64,000 bases of DNA. Origin: Propioniciclava coleopterorum. Lineage in GTDB: Bacteria > Actinomycetota > Actinomycetes > Propionibacteriales > Propionibacteriaceae. The translations under genes were made by a program, and so were the position numbers. Location of the stretch: assembly GCF_011393335.1 (NCBI RefSeq), contig NZ_CP049865.1:2622722-2686721 (forward strand), written 5' to 3'. This document shows, in pieces, positions 15,188-25,460 of the stretch (its first letter is position 1; each line of letters starts with the position of its first letter). The notes beneath the pieces are model-generated. The model did not search any database, was not told the DNA's origin, and was given only the letters and a program-made list of their open reading frames with translations.

Positions 15188-18100
15188 CCCGTTCGTCCAC
15201 CTGCGTGTCGCGTCGGGCTACTCGCTGCAGTACGGCGCGAGCCACCCCAGCGCGCTCGTCGCCGCGGCGGCCGGCCATGACATGGACACCCTCGGGCTCA
15301 CCGACCGCGACGGCCTCTACGGCGCCGTCCGGTTCGCCAAGGCGTGCATGGTCGCCGGGGTGGCGCCCGTCGTCGGGGTCGACCTGGCCGTCGAGGACGC
15401 CGGCGCGCGCCCGCGCGGGCCGCGCGACCCCGCGCCGCCGCACCGCGCGGTGGTGCTGGCGCAGTCGCGGCGCGGCTGGGGCTCGCTGTGCCGCCTCGTC
15501 ACCGCCACCCACGCCCGCGGCGAGCGCGGCACCCCGGTCACCACCCGCGGCCTGATCGGGGAGCGCCGCGACGACACCGTCGTCGTGCTCGGCCCGGACT
15601 CCGACCTGGGCGCCGCGATCGCGGCCCGCGACGAGCCCCGCGCCGAACGGGTGCTGGGCACCTGGTTGGAGCGGCTCGAGCGCGACCAGCTCGTCGTCGG
15701 CGTCACGAACCACCACCTGGCCGGCGCGGGGCCGGGCTCCGCGCGGCTGGCCGGGCGCATGCTCGCCTTCGCCGACGCGCACGGGTTGACCGGCGTGCTG
15801 ACGAACGCGGTGCGGATGGCGCGCAAGTCCGACGCCCCCGTCGCCGACGTGCTGGACGCCGCCCGCCGGCTCGTCCCGCTGGACGCCCGCAACGTCGACC
15901 GCCGCAACGCCGAGGGGTACCTCAAGTCCGGCAAGGAGATGCTCGCCGGCGCGCAGGAGGTCACGCTGCTCGCCGGGCGCCGGGACGCGTCGCGCCTGAT
16001 CGGCGACACCCGCACCCTGGCGCTGCGCTGCGCGCTCGACCCGCGCGCCGACGTCGGGCTGGGTGAGATCCACCTGCCCGAGTTCGACGTCGTCGGCCGC
16101 GGCGGGGCGAACGCCTACGCCGAACTGCGCGCCCGCTGCCGGGCGGGCCTGGTCGCGCGCTACGGCGCCCCGAGCGAGGCGGCGTCCCAGCGCCTCGACG
16201 ACGAGCTGGCCGTCATCGGGCAGATGGGGTTCGCCGCCTACTTCCTCACCGTGGCGCACGTGGTGGAGCAGGTGCAGGGCATGGGCATCCGGGTCGCGGC
16301 GCGCGGGTCGGGCGCGGGCAGCCTGGTCAACTACTGCCTGGGCATCTCCGGGGTCGACCCGATCCGCTACGACCTCATCATGGAGCGGTTCCTCTCGCCG
16401 CTGCGCCGGGCGCTGCCCGACATCGACATCGACGTGGAGTCCGCCCGCCGGCTGGAGGTCTACGACAAGGTGTTCGCCGACTTCGGGGCGGAACGGGTCG
16501 CGGCGGTCGCGATGCTGGACACCTACCGCGTCCGGCACGCCATCCGCGACGTCGGCGCGGCGATGAGCCTGCCGCCGGGCGACATCGACGCCATCGCCAA
16601 GTCGTTCCCGCACATCCGCGCCCGCGACGTCCGGCACGCGCTGCGCGAACTGCCCGAGCTGCGGCGGGCCAACCTGAACGACTCCCAGCTGCGGGTGCTG
16701 TTCGAGCTGGTGGAGGGGCTGGACGGGCTGCCCCGGCACGTGTCGCTGCACCCGTGCGGCGTCATCCTGTCGGACGCCACCCTCGGCGACCGGACGCCGA
16801 CCGAGAGCTCGCTGGGCGGCTACCCGATGAGCCAGTTCGACAAGGACGACGTGGAGGACCTGGGGCTGCTCAAGCTCGACATCCTCGGCATCCGGATGCA
16901 GTCCTCGATGGCGCACGCCCTGACCGAGATCGAGCGGGTCGGCGGCGGCCGCGTCGACGTGGACGCCCTGGCCCCCTACGACGACGAGGACGTCTACGCG
17001 ATGATCTCCCGCGCCGAGACGATCGGCTGCTTCCAGATCGAGTCGCCCGGCCAGCGCGAACTCGTCGGCAAGTTCGGCCCCAGCGAGTTCAACGACCTCA
17101 TCATCGACATCAGCCTGTTCCGGCCCGGGCCGGTGAAGTCCGACATGGTCGTGCCCTTCCTGCGCGCCCGCAACGGCTGGGCGCAGGCGTCCTACCCGCA
17201 CCCCGACCTGATCCCGGCGCTGGCCGAGACCCGCGGCGTCATCGTGTTCCACGAGCAGGTGATCAAGGTCGTCGCGGCGATGACCGGCTGCTCGCTCGCC
17301 TACGGCGACGAGGCCCGGCGCGCGCTCGGCTCGCCCGCCGGCCAAGAAGACGTGAAGCGCTGGTTCTTCCCGGCGGCCCGGGAGCGCGGCTACGGCGAGC
17401 CCCTCATCGAGGACGTGTGGCGGATCCTGGTCTCGTTCGCGTCCTTCGGGTTCTGCAAGGCGCACGCCGCCGCGTTCGCGCTGCCCACCTACCAGTCGGC
17501 CTGGCTCAAGCACCACCACCCGGCGGCGTTCCTGGCCGGGGTGCTGACCCATGACCCGGGCATGTACCCCAAGCGCCTGATCCTGGCCGAGGCGCGCCGC
17601 GTCGGCGTCCCGGTGCTGGGGCTGGACGTCAACGCCAGCCGGGCCGTGTACCGCGTCGAGCCCGACGGGGACGCCCTCGGCATCCGGCTGGCGCTGACCG
17701 ACGTCAAGAACATCAGCACCGCCGAGGTGGAGCGCATCGAGGCCGGCCAGCCCTACGCCGGGCTGGTCGATTTCTGGCAGCGCGCCGCCCCGGGCGTCGA
17801 CGTCGCCGAGCACCTGGTGCTGGCCGGCGCGTTCGACTCCCTCTACGGCATCGGCGCCCCGCGCCGGATCACCGCGCACGGCCGGGTCACCCGCCGCGAC
17901 CTGCTGCTGACGGTCTCCGACCTGGAGCGCGCCGACCGCGTCCACGCCCGGGCGCACGGCCGGGCCCGGGGGCTGGCCGGCGACGGGGCGACGGGGAGGC
18001 AGGCCGTCCAGCTGGCGCTGGACCTGACCTCCGACGGGGCGGCGCCCGGCTGCGACGTCCGGGTCTCGGGGTTGCCCGAGATGACCGCGTCGGAGCGGAT

Positions 18101-18833
18101 GGCCGCCGAGCTGTCGGTGCTCGGCCTGGACGCCACCCGGCACGTGATGGAGGAGCACCGCGCCTTCCTGGCGGCGCTGGGGGCGACGTGGTCGGCCGAT
18201 CAGCTCTCCGCACGCAGCGGCGCCCGGCTGCTGGTGGGCGGGGTGAAGGTCGCCACGCAGACGCCGCCGGTGAAGTCCGGGCGCCGCGTCATCTTCCTCA
18301 CCCTCGACGACGGCACCGGGCCCGTCGACCTGACCTTCTTCGAGGACGCCCAGGGCGGCTTCGCCACCACGGTGTTCAACTCGTGGCTGCTCGTCGGGCT
18401 GGGCGAGCTGCGCCGGACCGGCGCCCGCGGCGTCTCGCTGCGCGCCCTGGGCGCCTGGGACCTGCTGCAGTTGGAGGCGCTGTGGCGCTCCACCCTGGAG
18501 GAGACGGGCGACGAGCGGGCGGCGATCGCGGCCGTCCGCGCGCTCATGGACGAGTCGCTGGCGCTGCAGGCGCAGCAGGAGGCCCGGGAGGCGGGGCCGG
18601 GGCGGACAGACTGGAACGCCAGGAGCCAGGACCGGCCCTACGCCGACACCGAACACGCCGGCGCCGCGGGCGGCATGGGGCAGCGCCGCGTCCTGGTGCA
18701 CCCCAGCGGTTTCGTGCAGTCGCCCTACACCGACGTCGCGCCGGCGGGGGAGTCGCCGCGCGCGATCCCGCAGCGCTACGCCGACCCGGGGCGCAAGCTG
18801 TGGCACTCCAGCCCGGGCTCCTCGGGGCGCTGA
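15180..18833 (+). CDS. dnaE2: Error-prone DNA polymerase III alpha-like subunit DnaE2
   Basis: A 1217-residue polymerase of the DnaE2 (ImuC) type. An N-terminal PHP domain covers about 1-200 (FVHLRVASGYSLQYGASHPSA). The palm holds the catalytic acidic motif PDIDIDVES near residue 415 and RGSGAGSLVNYCLGIS before it. A fingers region contains FRPGPVKSDMV. A C-terminal OB fold covers about 1020-1090 (VGGVKVATQTPPVKSGRRVIFLTLDDGTGPVDL). DnaE2 copies damaged DNA and causes induced mutations. It is the third gene of a LexA-controlled operon and is followed after 3 nt by dinB. Confidence 0.93.
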   Translation: MADPFVHLRVASGYSLQYGASHPSALVAAAAGHDMDTLGLTDRDGLYGAVRFAKACMVAGVAPVVGVDLAVEDAGARPRGPRDPAPPHRAVVLAQSRRGWGSLCRLVTATHARGERGTPVTTRGLIGERRDDTVVVLGPDSDLGAAIAARDEPRAERVLGTWLERLERDQLVVGVTNHHLAGAGPGSARLAGRMLAFADAHGLTGVLTNAVRMARKSDAPVADVLDAARRLVPLDARNVDRRNAEGYLKSGKEMLAGAQEVTLLAGRRDASRLIGDTRTLALRCALDPRADVGLGEIHLPEFDVVGRGGANAYAELRARCRAGLVARYGAPSEAASQRLDDELAVIGQMGFAAYFLTVAHVVEQVQGMGIRVAARGSGAGSLVNYCLGISGVDPIRYDLIMERFLSPLRRALPDIDIDVESARRLEVYDKVFADFGAERVAAVAMLDTYRVRHAIRDVGAAMSLPPGDIDAIAKSFPHIRARDVRHALRELPELRRANLNDSQLRVLFELVEGLDGLPRHVSLHPCGVILSDATLGDRTPTESSLGGYPMSQFDKDDVEDLGLLKLDILGIRMQSSMAHALTEIERVGGGRVDVDALAPYDDEDVYAMISRAETIGCFQIESPGQRELVGKFGPSEFNDLIIDISLFRPGPVKSDMVVPFLRARNGWAQASYPHPDLIPALAETRGVIVFHEQVIKVVAAMTGCSLAYGDEARRALGSPAGQEDVKRWFFPAARERGYGEPLIEDVWRILVSFASFGFCKAHAAAFALPTYQSAWLKHHHPAAFLAGVLTHDPGMYPKRLILAEARRVGVPVLGLDVNASRAVYRVEPDGDALGIRLALTDVKNISTAEVERIEAGQPYAGLVDFWQRAAPGVDVAEHLVLAGAFDSLYGIGAPRRITAHGRVTRRDLLLTVSDLERADRVHARAHGRARGLAGDGATGRQAVQLALDLTSDGAAPGCDVRVSGLPEMTASERMAAELSVLGLDATRHVMEEHRAFLAALGATWSADQLSARSGARLLVGGVKVATQTPPVKSGRRVIFLTLDDGTGPVDLTFFEDAQGGFATTVFNSWLLVGLGELRRTGARGVSLRALGAWDLLQLEALWRSTLEETGDERAAIAAVRALMDESLALQAQQEAREAGPGRTDWNARSQDRPYADTEHAGAAGGMGQRRVLVHPSGFVQSPYTDVAPAGESPRAIPQRYADPGRKLWHSSPGSSGR

Positions 18834-18836
18834 GCC

Positions 18837-20009
18837 GTGCCCGTCATCGCTCACGTCGACATGGACGCCTTCTACGTCGCGGTCGAACTGCGCCGCCGCC
18901 CCGAGCTGCGCGGTCGCCCCGTGTGGGTCGGCGGCGCGAACCGCGGCGTGGTGCTGTCGGCGTCCTATGAGGCGCGGGCGTTCGGGGTCGAGGGCGGCAT
19001 GTCCTCGACGCGGGCGCGGCGGCTGTGCCCCGACGCGGTGGCGATCCAGCCCGACTACGACGCCTACGAGGCGGCCTCGGAGGGCGTGTTCGCGATCTTC
19101 TCCACCATCACCCCGCAGGTGGAGAAGGTCTCCCTCGACGAGGGCTTCCTCGACATCACCGGCACGCGGCGGCTGCTGGGGGAGCCCGAGCAGGTCGGGG
19201 AGCTGATCCGGGCGCTGGTCGCCGACGAGCAGGGCATCCCGTGCTCGGTCGGCGTCGCGCCCACCAAGCTGATCGCGAAGATGTCGTCCAACCGCGCCAA
19301 ACCCAACGGGCTGTTCCGGGTGCTGCCCGGCGACGTGATCGCCTTCCTGCATCCGCTGCCGGTGGAGAAGGTGTGGGGCATCGGGCCGGCGACCACCGGC
19401 GCGCTGAACAAGCTGGGGCTCTACACCGTCGGCGACGTCGCGCACACTCCGAAGTCGACGCTGCAGCGGGCGTTCGGGGCGCGGGCCGGCGGCGAGTTGT
19501 GGGAGTTCTCCTGGGGCATCGACGGCCGGCGCGTCGTCGCCACCGAGGCGTCCGAGCGGAGCGTGGGCAGCCAGGAGACGTTCGGCAAGGACACCGACGA
19601 CCTGGGGCTGGTCACCACCGAACTGCTGCGGATCAGCGCGCGGGTCGCGTCCCGGATGCGGCAGGCGCGGGTGGTGGGCCGCACCGTCACGCTCAGCCTG
19701 CGGTTCGCCGACTTCCGGACGGTGCAGAAGTCCCTGACGCTGCCGTACCCGACCGACGTCACCTCCGAGATCCACGCCGCCGCCTGCCGGCTGCTGGCGG
19801 CGTACCGGCTGGAGCGGCCGCGGTTGCGGCGCGTCGGCGTCCGGGTGGAGAAGGTGCTGGACGTCGACCAGGTCGCCACGCAACCCGCCCTGGACGAGCC
19901 GGAGCACGGCTGGCGGGAGGCCGAGCGGGCCGCCGATGCGGCCATCGCGCGGTTCGGCCCGGACGCGGTGTCGCGTGCGACCTTGACCCGGCGCCGGGGT
20001 CAGGGCTGA
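18837..20009 (+). CDS. dinB: DNA polymerase IV (Y-family)
   Basis: A 390-residue Y-family polymerase of normal length. The catalytic motifs are HVDMDAFYVAVE at the N-terminus and VEKVSLDEGFLDITG near residue 100 (the usual S-x-D-E pair). The fingers/palm segment SVGVAPTKLIAKMSSNRAKPNG follows. A helix-hairpin-helix (VWGIGPATTGALNKLGL) and the little-finger domain complete it. It lies 3 nt after dnaE2. In most actinobacterial mutasomes this place is taken by the catalytically dead ImuB; here the acidic residues are intact, so this is an active DinB. Confidence 0.92.
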   Translation: MPVIAHVDMDAFYVAVELRRRPELRGRPVWVGGANRGVVLSASYEARAFGVEGGMSSTRARRLCPDAVAIQPDYDAYEAASEGVFAIFSTITPQVEKVSLDEGFLDITGTRRLLGEPEQVGELIRALVADEQGIPCSVGVAPTKLIAKMSSNRAKPNGLFRVLPGDVIAFLHPLPVEKVWGIGPATTGALNKLGLYTVGDVAHTPKSTLQRAFGARAGGELWEFSWGIDGRRVVATEASERSVGSQETFGKDTDDLGLVTTELLRISARVASRMRQARVVGRTVTLSLRFADFRTVQKSLTLPYPTDVTSEIHAAACRLLAAYRLERPRLRRVGVRVEKVLDVDQVATQPALDEPEHGWREAERAADAAIARFGPDAVSRATLTRRRGQG

Positions 20010-20087
20010 TCACGGTTCCGTTTGGCACTTTCGCCGCTTACACTTGGGGCCACAACCGGGGTAGCCCCACCGACGAAGGGAGGCGCG

Positions 20088-20440
20088 ATGGCACTGTCCG
20101 AGCACGAGCAGCGACTGCTCGACCAGCTGGGAGCGGCCCTTGCAGCCGAGGATCCCAAGCTCGCCAATACGTTGCGGGGGAATCGAGCGCGTACCCTTCA
20201 TCGCCGCCGAGCCGCCCTCGCGGGCCTCGGCTTCGTCGTCGGCGTGGTGGCCCTGCTGGCCGGCATGCAGTTCGGCTGGGTCATCAGCGTCGTCGGGTTC
20301 GTCGTGATGCTCGCCTCGACCGTCCTGGCGATCAGCGCCTGGCAGCACGTCGAGCGCGGCACCCAGGAGCAGGCCGGGACCCCGCACCGGGCGCCCACCG
20401 AACGCGACACCTGGCGTCACCGCCCGAGGACCGGCTCTGA
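20088..20440 (+). CDS. DUF3040 membrane protein (frameshifted near the end)
   Basis: A 117-residue protein if one C is added to the CCC run at 20423-20425. As given, the frame runs on for over a kilobase against the antisense transglutaminase gene. It starts with the DUF3040 signature MALSEHEQRLLDQLGAALAAEDPK and has two membrane helices at about residues 43-62 and 66-84 (LAGLGFVVGVVALLAGMQF and VISVVGFVVMLASTVLAI). The restored end is RPEDRL, directly before a terminator hairpin, which supports the correction. An AAGGGAGG site precedes the ATG. DUF3040 proteins are common in actinobacteria and their function is unknown. Confidence 0.78.
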
Positions 20441-20468
20441 CCGACCGCCCCGCCGGCACCTGATCTCC

Positions 20469-20490
20469 GACCGCCCCCGTGGGGGCGGTC
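20469..20490 (+). terminator. Terminator hairpin after the DUF3040 gene
   Basis: GACCGCCCCC and GGGGGCGGTC are perfect complements around a GT centre (in practice a 9-bp stem with a 4-nt loop). There is no U-tract, as is usual in high-GC actinobacteria. It lies 29 nt after the restored stop. The remaining ~107 nt to the convergent gene show nothing. Confidence 0.7.
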
Positions 20491-20597
20491 GCGCCGTCTC
20501 CGGACCCGATTCCGCCCCGCGTGCGTGGGGCCGGAACCGAGGCTTGACCGCGGGCGAGTTTCCCGGCGCGGTATCCCCGCGCCCGTTCCGGCTGTGG

Positions 20598-22706
20598 TCA
20601 GGCGACGCGGCGCGGGCGGGCGTCCTTGCGGGCCTCCGCGGCCGTCGTCAGGGCGGCGACCACCGTGGTCACCTCGTCGCGCCAGCCGCCGGGCAGGTCG
20701 TAGGTCTCCGACCGATCGAACAGCGCCCGCTCCGCCGCCGCGGCCAGCCGCCGCAGCGCCGCCAGGGCCTCCTCGTCGTCGCCGAACCGGGACGCGAGCC
20801 GCTCCGCCGCGAACCGCGGCGAGCCGTCGGGCCAGGGCAGCCTCAGGTCGGCGGCCGAGTCCCTCACCTCGTCCCACGCCGCCACGGTGTCGGCGCGCGC
20901 GTCGCCGGTGCCGGCCAGGCGCCGTTCGCGGCGCCGCGTGCGCCGCCAACCGGGCAGCAGCCGCGCCACCACGACGCCGCCCGCGACCACGACGGCAGCG
21001 GCCAGCAGCCAGGGCAGCAGGCCCAACAGCGAGGCCTCCTCGCCGGCGCCCTGCTCCTCGGGCTGCGGCTCCTCGCTGGGCTGCTCCTCCGGGGTGGGCT
21101 CGGCCGACGCGGTGACCTGCTCGGTGGGCTGCGCGGTCGAGGTCGGCGCGGAGGTCGGGTCGGTGCCGGCGGCGTCGCCGCGGGACGGCGTCGGCTCGAA
21201 GGCCACCCAACCCTGACCGTCCAGCCAGATCTCCGGCCAGGTGTGCATGTCGCGGGCGGTGACCTCCCACGCGTCGCCGACCCGCGTCCCGGGCACGAAC
21301 CCGACCGCCATCCGCGCCGGGATGCCGAGCGTGCGGGCCATCAGCGTCATCGCGCCGGCGAACTGCTCGCAGTAACCGCGGTGCGACCGGAACAGGAAGT
21401 CCTCGATCGTGGCGATCCCGTCGCCCACGCCGACCGCCGGCGCGGTGGAGTAGGTGAAGCGGTCCGAGCGCAGGTAGGCCTCGAGCGCCTGCGCCTTGGC
21501 GCCGGCGGTGCCCCGCCCCTCGGTGACCTGCTCGGCCAGCGTGCGGATGCTCGGCGGCACGCCCGCGGAGTTCGTGTTGAGCTCACGCCGCGGGGCGTCG
21601 TTGGCGGACGCCCCCGCGATGGCCCCGGCCGACGGTGAGACGTCCAGGCTCGTCACCGTGTACGAGATCCCCTCGGTGGCCGCGGCACGGTTCGTCCGGT
21701 TGAGCGCCATGACGTCGAGGGTGTCCAGCGCGAAGCCCCAGTCGCCGGGGGCGTCGATCCGTTCGGGGGCGTACGGCACCGGCAGCCACTCGCTGCGGAA
21801 CGCGCCGACCGCCACCTGGGTGGTGCGCCGCTCGCCGCTCGGTCCGCCCGGGACGGCGGGGAAGCGTCCCGAGCCGACGCGGACGTCGGCCAGCGCGAAG
21901 CCCTCGCGGGAGAACGCGGGCAGGGTGGCGAGCTTCAGGTAGGCGCCGTCGGGCGCGTCGGTGCGGTAGGACAGGATGACGTCGTCGGTGCCCTCGACCA
22001 GGTTGCGCTTGAGGTCGAGGCTCGGGTCGTTCATCTGCAGCGGCTCCTGCGAGCGCCGCGGCTCGAGCTGCGGGAACGCCTGCGCGACGGCGAAGGTCAG
22101 CGCGACCGCGACGATGCCGATCCCCACGGTCGTCAGCAGGGCGGCGGCGCGGGTCGCGAACTCGCCGCGCGGCAGGGCCGAGCCCGCCCACAGCACCGCC
22201 ACGACCGAGGCCGCCAGCAGCAGGAACTCGGTGAACAGCATCGGCGTGACGAGGATCACCGAGGGCACGAGGTAGAGGCAGATCAGCGGCAGGACGCCGA
22301 GCGCGGGCTGACGGCGCGGCACCGCCAGGCCGTACGCCAGCAGGGCCAGCAGCGCCGCCGACGTCGCCACGATGAGCGTGACGCCCGGGTTGGCGGCCAC
22401 GGGGGCGCTGGCGGACTGGATGAAGACCCAGCCGTGGGTGAGCGCGCCCGGCAGGTCGGCCAGCACGTCGGCCCCGAACGAGAACGCGAGCGTCGCGGCG
22501 ACCCCGACGGCACCCACCACGATCTGGATCGGCACCCGCGGGACGGGCCCGAGCCGCTCGGTGAGCGCGCCGGCCAGCAGGACCGCGGCGGCGGCCAGGA
22601 ACGAGCCGAGCAGCCCCCCGGTGTCGCGGGTCAGCTGCGTCCAGGGCCACAGCAGCAGCCCGAACGAAACGATGAGCGCCAGGGTGACGCGCCACGTGTA
22701 CCTCAT
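20598..22706 (-). CDS. Membrane-anchored transglutaminase-like protein (TgpA type)
   Basis: A 702-residue membrane protein. Several transmembrane helices occupy about residues 1-220. An extracellular domain contains a transglutaminase core: SHRGYCEQFAGAMTLMARTLGIPARMAVGFVPG carries the active Cys, DMHTWPEIWLDGQGWVAFEPTPSRG the His and Asp. A Thr/Pro/Glu-rich linker, one further helix (LGLLPWLLAAAVVVAGGVVVARLL) and a cytoplasmic DUF4129-like tail follow. Such proteins are regularly encoded with MoxR and DUF58 proteins. The ATG overlaps the stop of the DUF58 gene (ATGA). The natural substrate is unknown. Confidence 0.88.
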   Translation of the reverse strand: MRYTWRVTLALIVSFGLLLWPWTQLTRDTGGLLGSFLAAAAVLLAGALTERLGPVPRVPIQIVVGAVGVAATLAFSFGADVLADLPGALTHGWVFIQSASAPVAANPGVTLIVATSAALLALLAYGLAVPRRQPALGVLPLICLYLVPSVILVTPMLFTEFLLLAASVVAVLWAGSALPRGEFATRAAALLTTVGIGIVAVALTFAVAQAFPQLEPRRSQEPLQMNDPSLDLKRNLVEGTDDVILSYRTDAPDGAYLKLATLPAFSREGFALADVRVGSGRFPAVPGGPSGERRTTQVAVGAFRSEWLPVPYAPERIDAPGDWGFALDTLDVMALNRTNRAAATEGISYTVTSLDVSPSAGAIAGASANDAPRRELNTNSAGVPPSIRTLAEQVTEGRGTAGAKAQALEAYLRSDRFTYSTAPAVGVGDGIATIEDFLFRSHRGYCEQFAGAMTLMARTLGIPARMAVGFVPGTRVGDAWEVTARDMHTWPEIWLDGQGWVAFEPTPSRGDAAGTDPTSAPTSTAQPTEQVTASAEPTPEEQPSEEPQPEEQGAGEEASLLGLLPWLLAAAVVVAGGVVVARLLPGWRRTRRRERRLAGTGDARADTVAAWDEVRDSAADLRLPWPDGSPRFAAERLASRFGDDEEALAALRRLAAAAERALFDRSETYDLPGGWRDEVTTVVAALTTAAEARKDARPRRVA

Positions 22707-23923
22707 CGGACGCCCCCCTGGTCGGCCCAGGCGACGGCCAGCGCCTCGGCGGTGCCGGGCAGCGGCCGGACGGACCAGCCGTGGTCGGCGAGGATCGCGG
22801 CGCCCGTGTCCCAGGCGCCGCGCTGGTCGTCGGTGGGCGCAAGGACGAGGGCCATCCGGTTCTCCCGGGCGCCGGCCGCCGCCGCCAGCGACTCGGCCAC
22901 GCTCCGGTCCAACTCGCCGAGCAGGGCGACGATCAGGTGCTCCCCGCCGCTGCGGGACAGCGCGGCGGTGGCCTCCAGGAGGTCGGGGGCGCCGGTGAGG
23001 CCCACGTCGACCAGCGGGTCGAGCCAGCGGTCCTCGCCGTCGGGGCGGTCGGCGTCCACGTGGGTGGGCGAACCCTCGGCGTCCACCAGGGTGACGGCGT
23101 AGCCGTCGCGGACCAGCCGGACCCCGATCGACGCGGCGGCCGACACCAGCGCCTCGAAGCTGGGGCTGACCGGCCCCGTCGGGGGATGGACGCCCGCGCG
23201 GGAGTCGAGGATCACCCAGGCGGTCGGGTCCCAGGCGGCCTCCTCGCGGCGCACCATCAGGCTGCCGGTGCGCGCCGTGGAGGGCCAGTGGATGCGGCGG
23301 ACGTCGTCGCGCGCCTGGTACTCGCGCACCATGACGTCGTCGGGGCCGGAGATCGCCGTCTGCGGGATCGGGGTCTCACCGGTCGCGCCGTAGGACTGCG
23401 CGACCCGCCCGGGCAGCCACGTGAGCCACGGCCGGACGACGACCGTGGTGGCCGCGCTGCTGCGCACCGTGTGGACCCACAGCCCCAGGAAGTCGGCGAA
23501 CCGGTAGGCGAACCCGGTCAGCCGGAACCGGCCGCGCCGCCGCGGGTGCAGCGGGTAGCCGGCTTCGGTGACCTCGCCGACCCGGGAGGCCGCGAGCCGG
23601 AACGGCACGCCCCGCCCCAGTTCGGGATCGGGCACGTCCTCGGCGAACACCGAGGTGAGCGGGCTCGGCCGGACCGTCGTGACGTGGACCAGCACCTCCA
23701 GCGGCTCGCCCACCTCCGCGATCGGCGGCGTGAGCCGGCGCTGGACCCGGAACCGCGGCGGGCGCACCAGCACCGAGACGAGCGCCACGAGCGGAAGCAG
23801 GAGCAGGAACAGTCCCGGCCACACGAGGTCCTGGTTCCCGAGGCCGAACGCGACCACGAGCAGGAGGACGCCGACCACCCACAGGGTGACGGTGCGCCCG
23901 GTGGGACGGGGGAGCGAACGCAT
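22703..23923 (-). CDS. DUF58 domain protein
   Basis: A 406-residue protein with two N-terminal membrane helices (TLWVVGVLLLVVAFGLG and LVWPGLFLLLLPLVALVSVL). The DUF58 signature YQARDDVRRIHWPSTARTGSLMVRREE lies near residue 200, followed by a von Willebrand A-like region. DUF58 proteins are thought to act with MoxR ATPases in assembling or activating envelope proteins. It lies 5 nt after the MoxR stop and overlaps the transglutaminase gene by 4 nt, giving a tight operon. Confidence 0.87.
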   Translation of the reverse strand: MRSLPRPTGRTVTLWVVGVLLLVVAFGLGNQDLVWPGLFLLLLPLVALVSVLVRPPRFRVQRRLTPPIAEVGEPLEVLVHVTTVRPSPLTSVFAEDVPDPELGRGVPFRLAASRVGEVTEAGYPLHPRRRGRFRLTGFAYRFADFLGLWVHTVRSSAATTVVVRPWLTWLPGRVAQSYGATGETPIPQTAISGPDDVMVREYQARDDVRRIHWPSTARTGSLMVRREEAAWDPTAWVILDSRAGVHPPTGPVSPSFEALVSAAASIGVRLVRDGYAVTLVDAEGSPTHVDADRPDGEDRWLDPLVDVGLTGAPDLLEATAALSRSGGEHLIVALLGELDRSVAESLAAAAGARENRMALVLAPTDDQRGAWDTGAAILADHGWSVRPLPGTAEALAVAWADQGGVR

Positions 23924-23928
23924 CGGGA

Positions 23929-24893
<965 letters not shown>

Positions 24894-24958
24894 GGCAGAA
24901 ACCCTACCGGCACGCTCCAACGCCGGCGGGGGCCGGGTCCCGACGCCACCCGGGTGGG

Positions 24959-25460
24959 TCAGACGCCGAGGGCGCGGCGGTGCACCTCCTGCATGAGCGG
25001 CACGACGTCGACCGACATCAGCCGCAGGTCGGCGGGGACCTCGACGGTACGGATCTTGCCGTCGCTCTCCACCTTCACCGACGCGAGGTCGGGGCCGGCC
25101 TTCTGATGGATGACGCCGTAGCCGCGCACCGATGTCCACGGGTGCTCGGGCTTGCCGTCCACCGCGAAGCCCGTGCGCGTGAGCACGAGGCGATCCCGCA
25201 GCCGGGTGAACCGCACCCCGAGCGCGATCAGGTTGCCGACGAAGAAGGCCAGGATCGCCCCCCAGACGACGGCCGTGACCACGGTGGTGGTCGTGGCCCC
25301 GGCTCCTGCGCGCGGGGAGCGCCTGGCTGAACAGCCAGCCGAACATGGCGGCGAAGATCAGGCAGACGACCACCGAGACCATGCTCTTGACGCTGGCACG
25401 GTCGATCCCGACGCGGCCGGTCTGCTCGTACTGGGCGAGGGCGGATTCCTTGGTGGGCAT
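24959..25460 (-). CDS. Two-helix membrane protein with PH-like domain (frameshifted)
   Basis: About 166 residues if one surplus base is removed from the GGGG run near 25314-25317. As given, the N-terminal part (MPTKESALAQYEQTGRVGIDRASVKSM, then a helix VSVVVCLIFAAMFGWLFSQAL) and the rest are in different frames. The rest has a second helix (VVTAVVWGAILAFFVGNLIALGV) followed by a PH-like beta domain (RLRDRLVLTRTGFAVDGKPEHPWTSVRGYGV). No family function is known to me. It lies 65 nt before the MoxR gene and is probably the first gene of that operon. That the two pieces are one gene is inference. Confidence 0.6.

Noticed and set aside
15102-19907. A 1601-residue minus-strand frame
   Set aside because: It is the antisense shadow of dnaE2 and dinB, a common artefact in high-GC coding DNA, with no recognisable domain.
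20022-21638. A 538-residue plus-strand frame
   Set aside because: Only the first ~110 residues are DUF3040; the rest is antisense to the transglutaminase gene and arises from a frameshift past the true stop at 20440.
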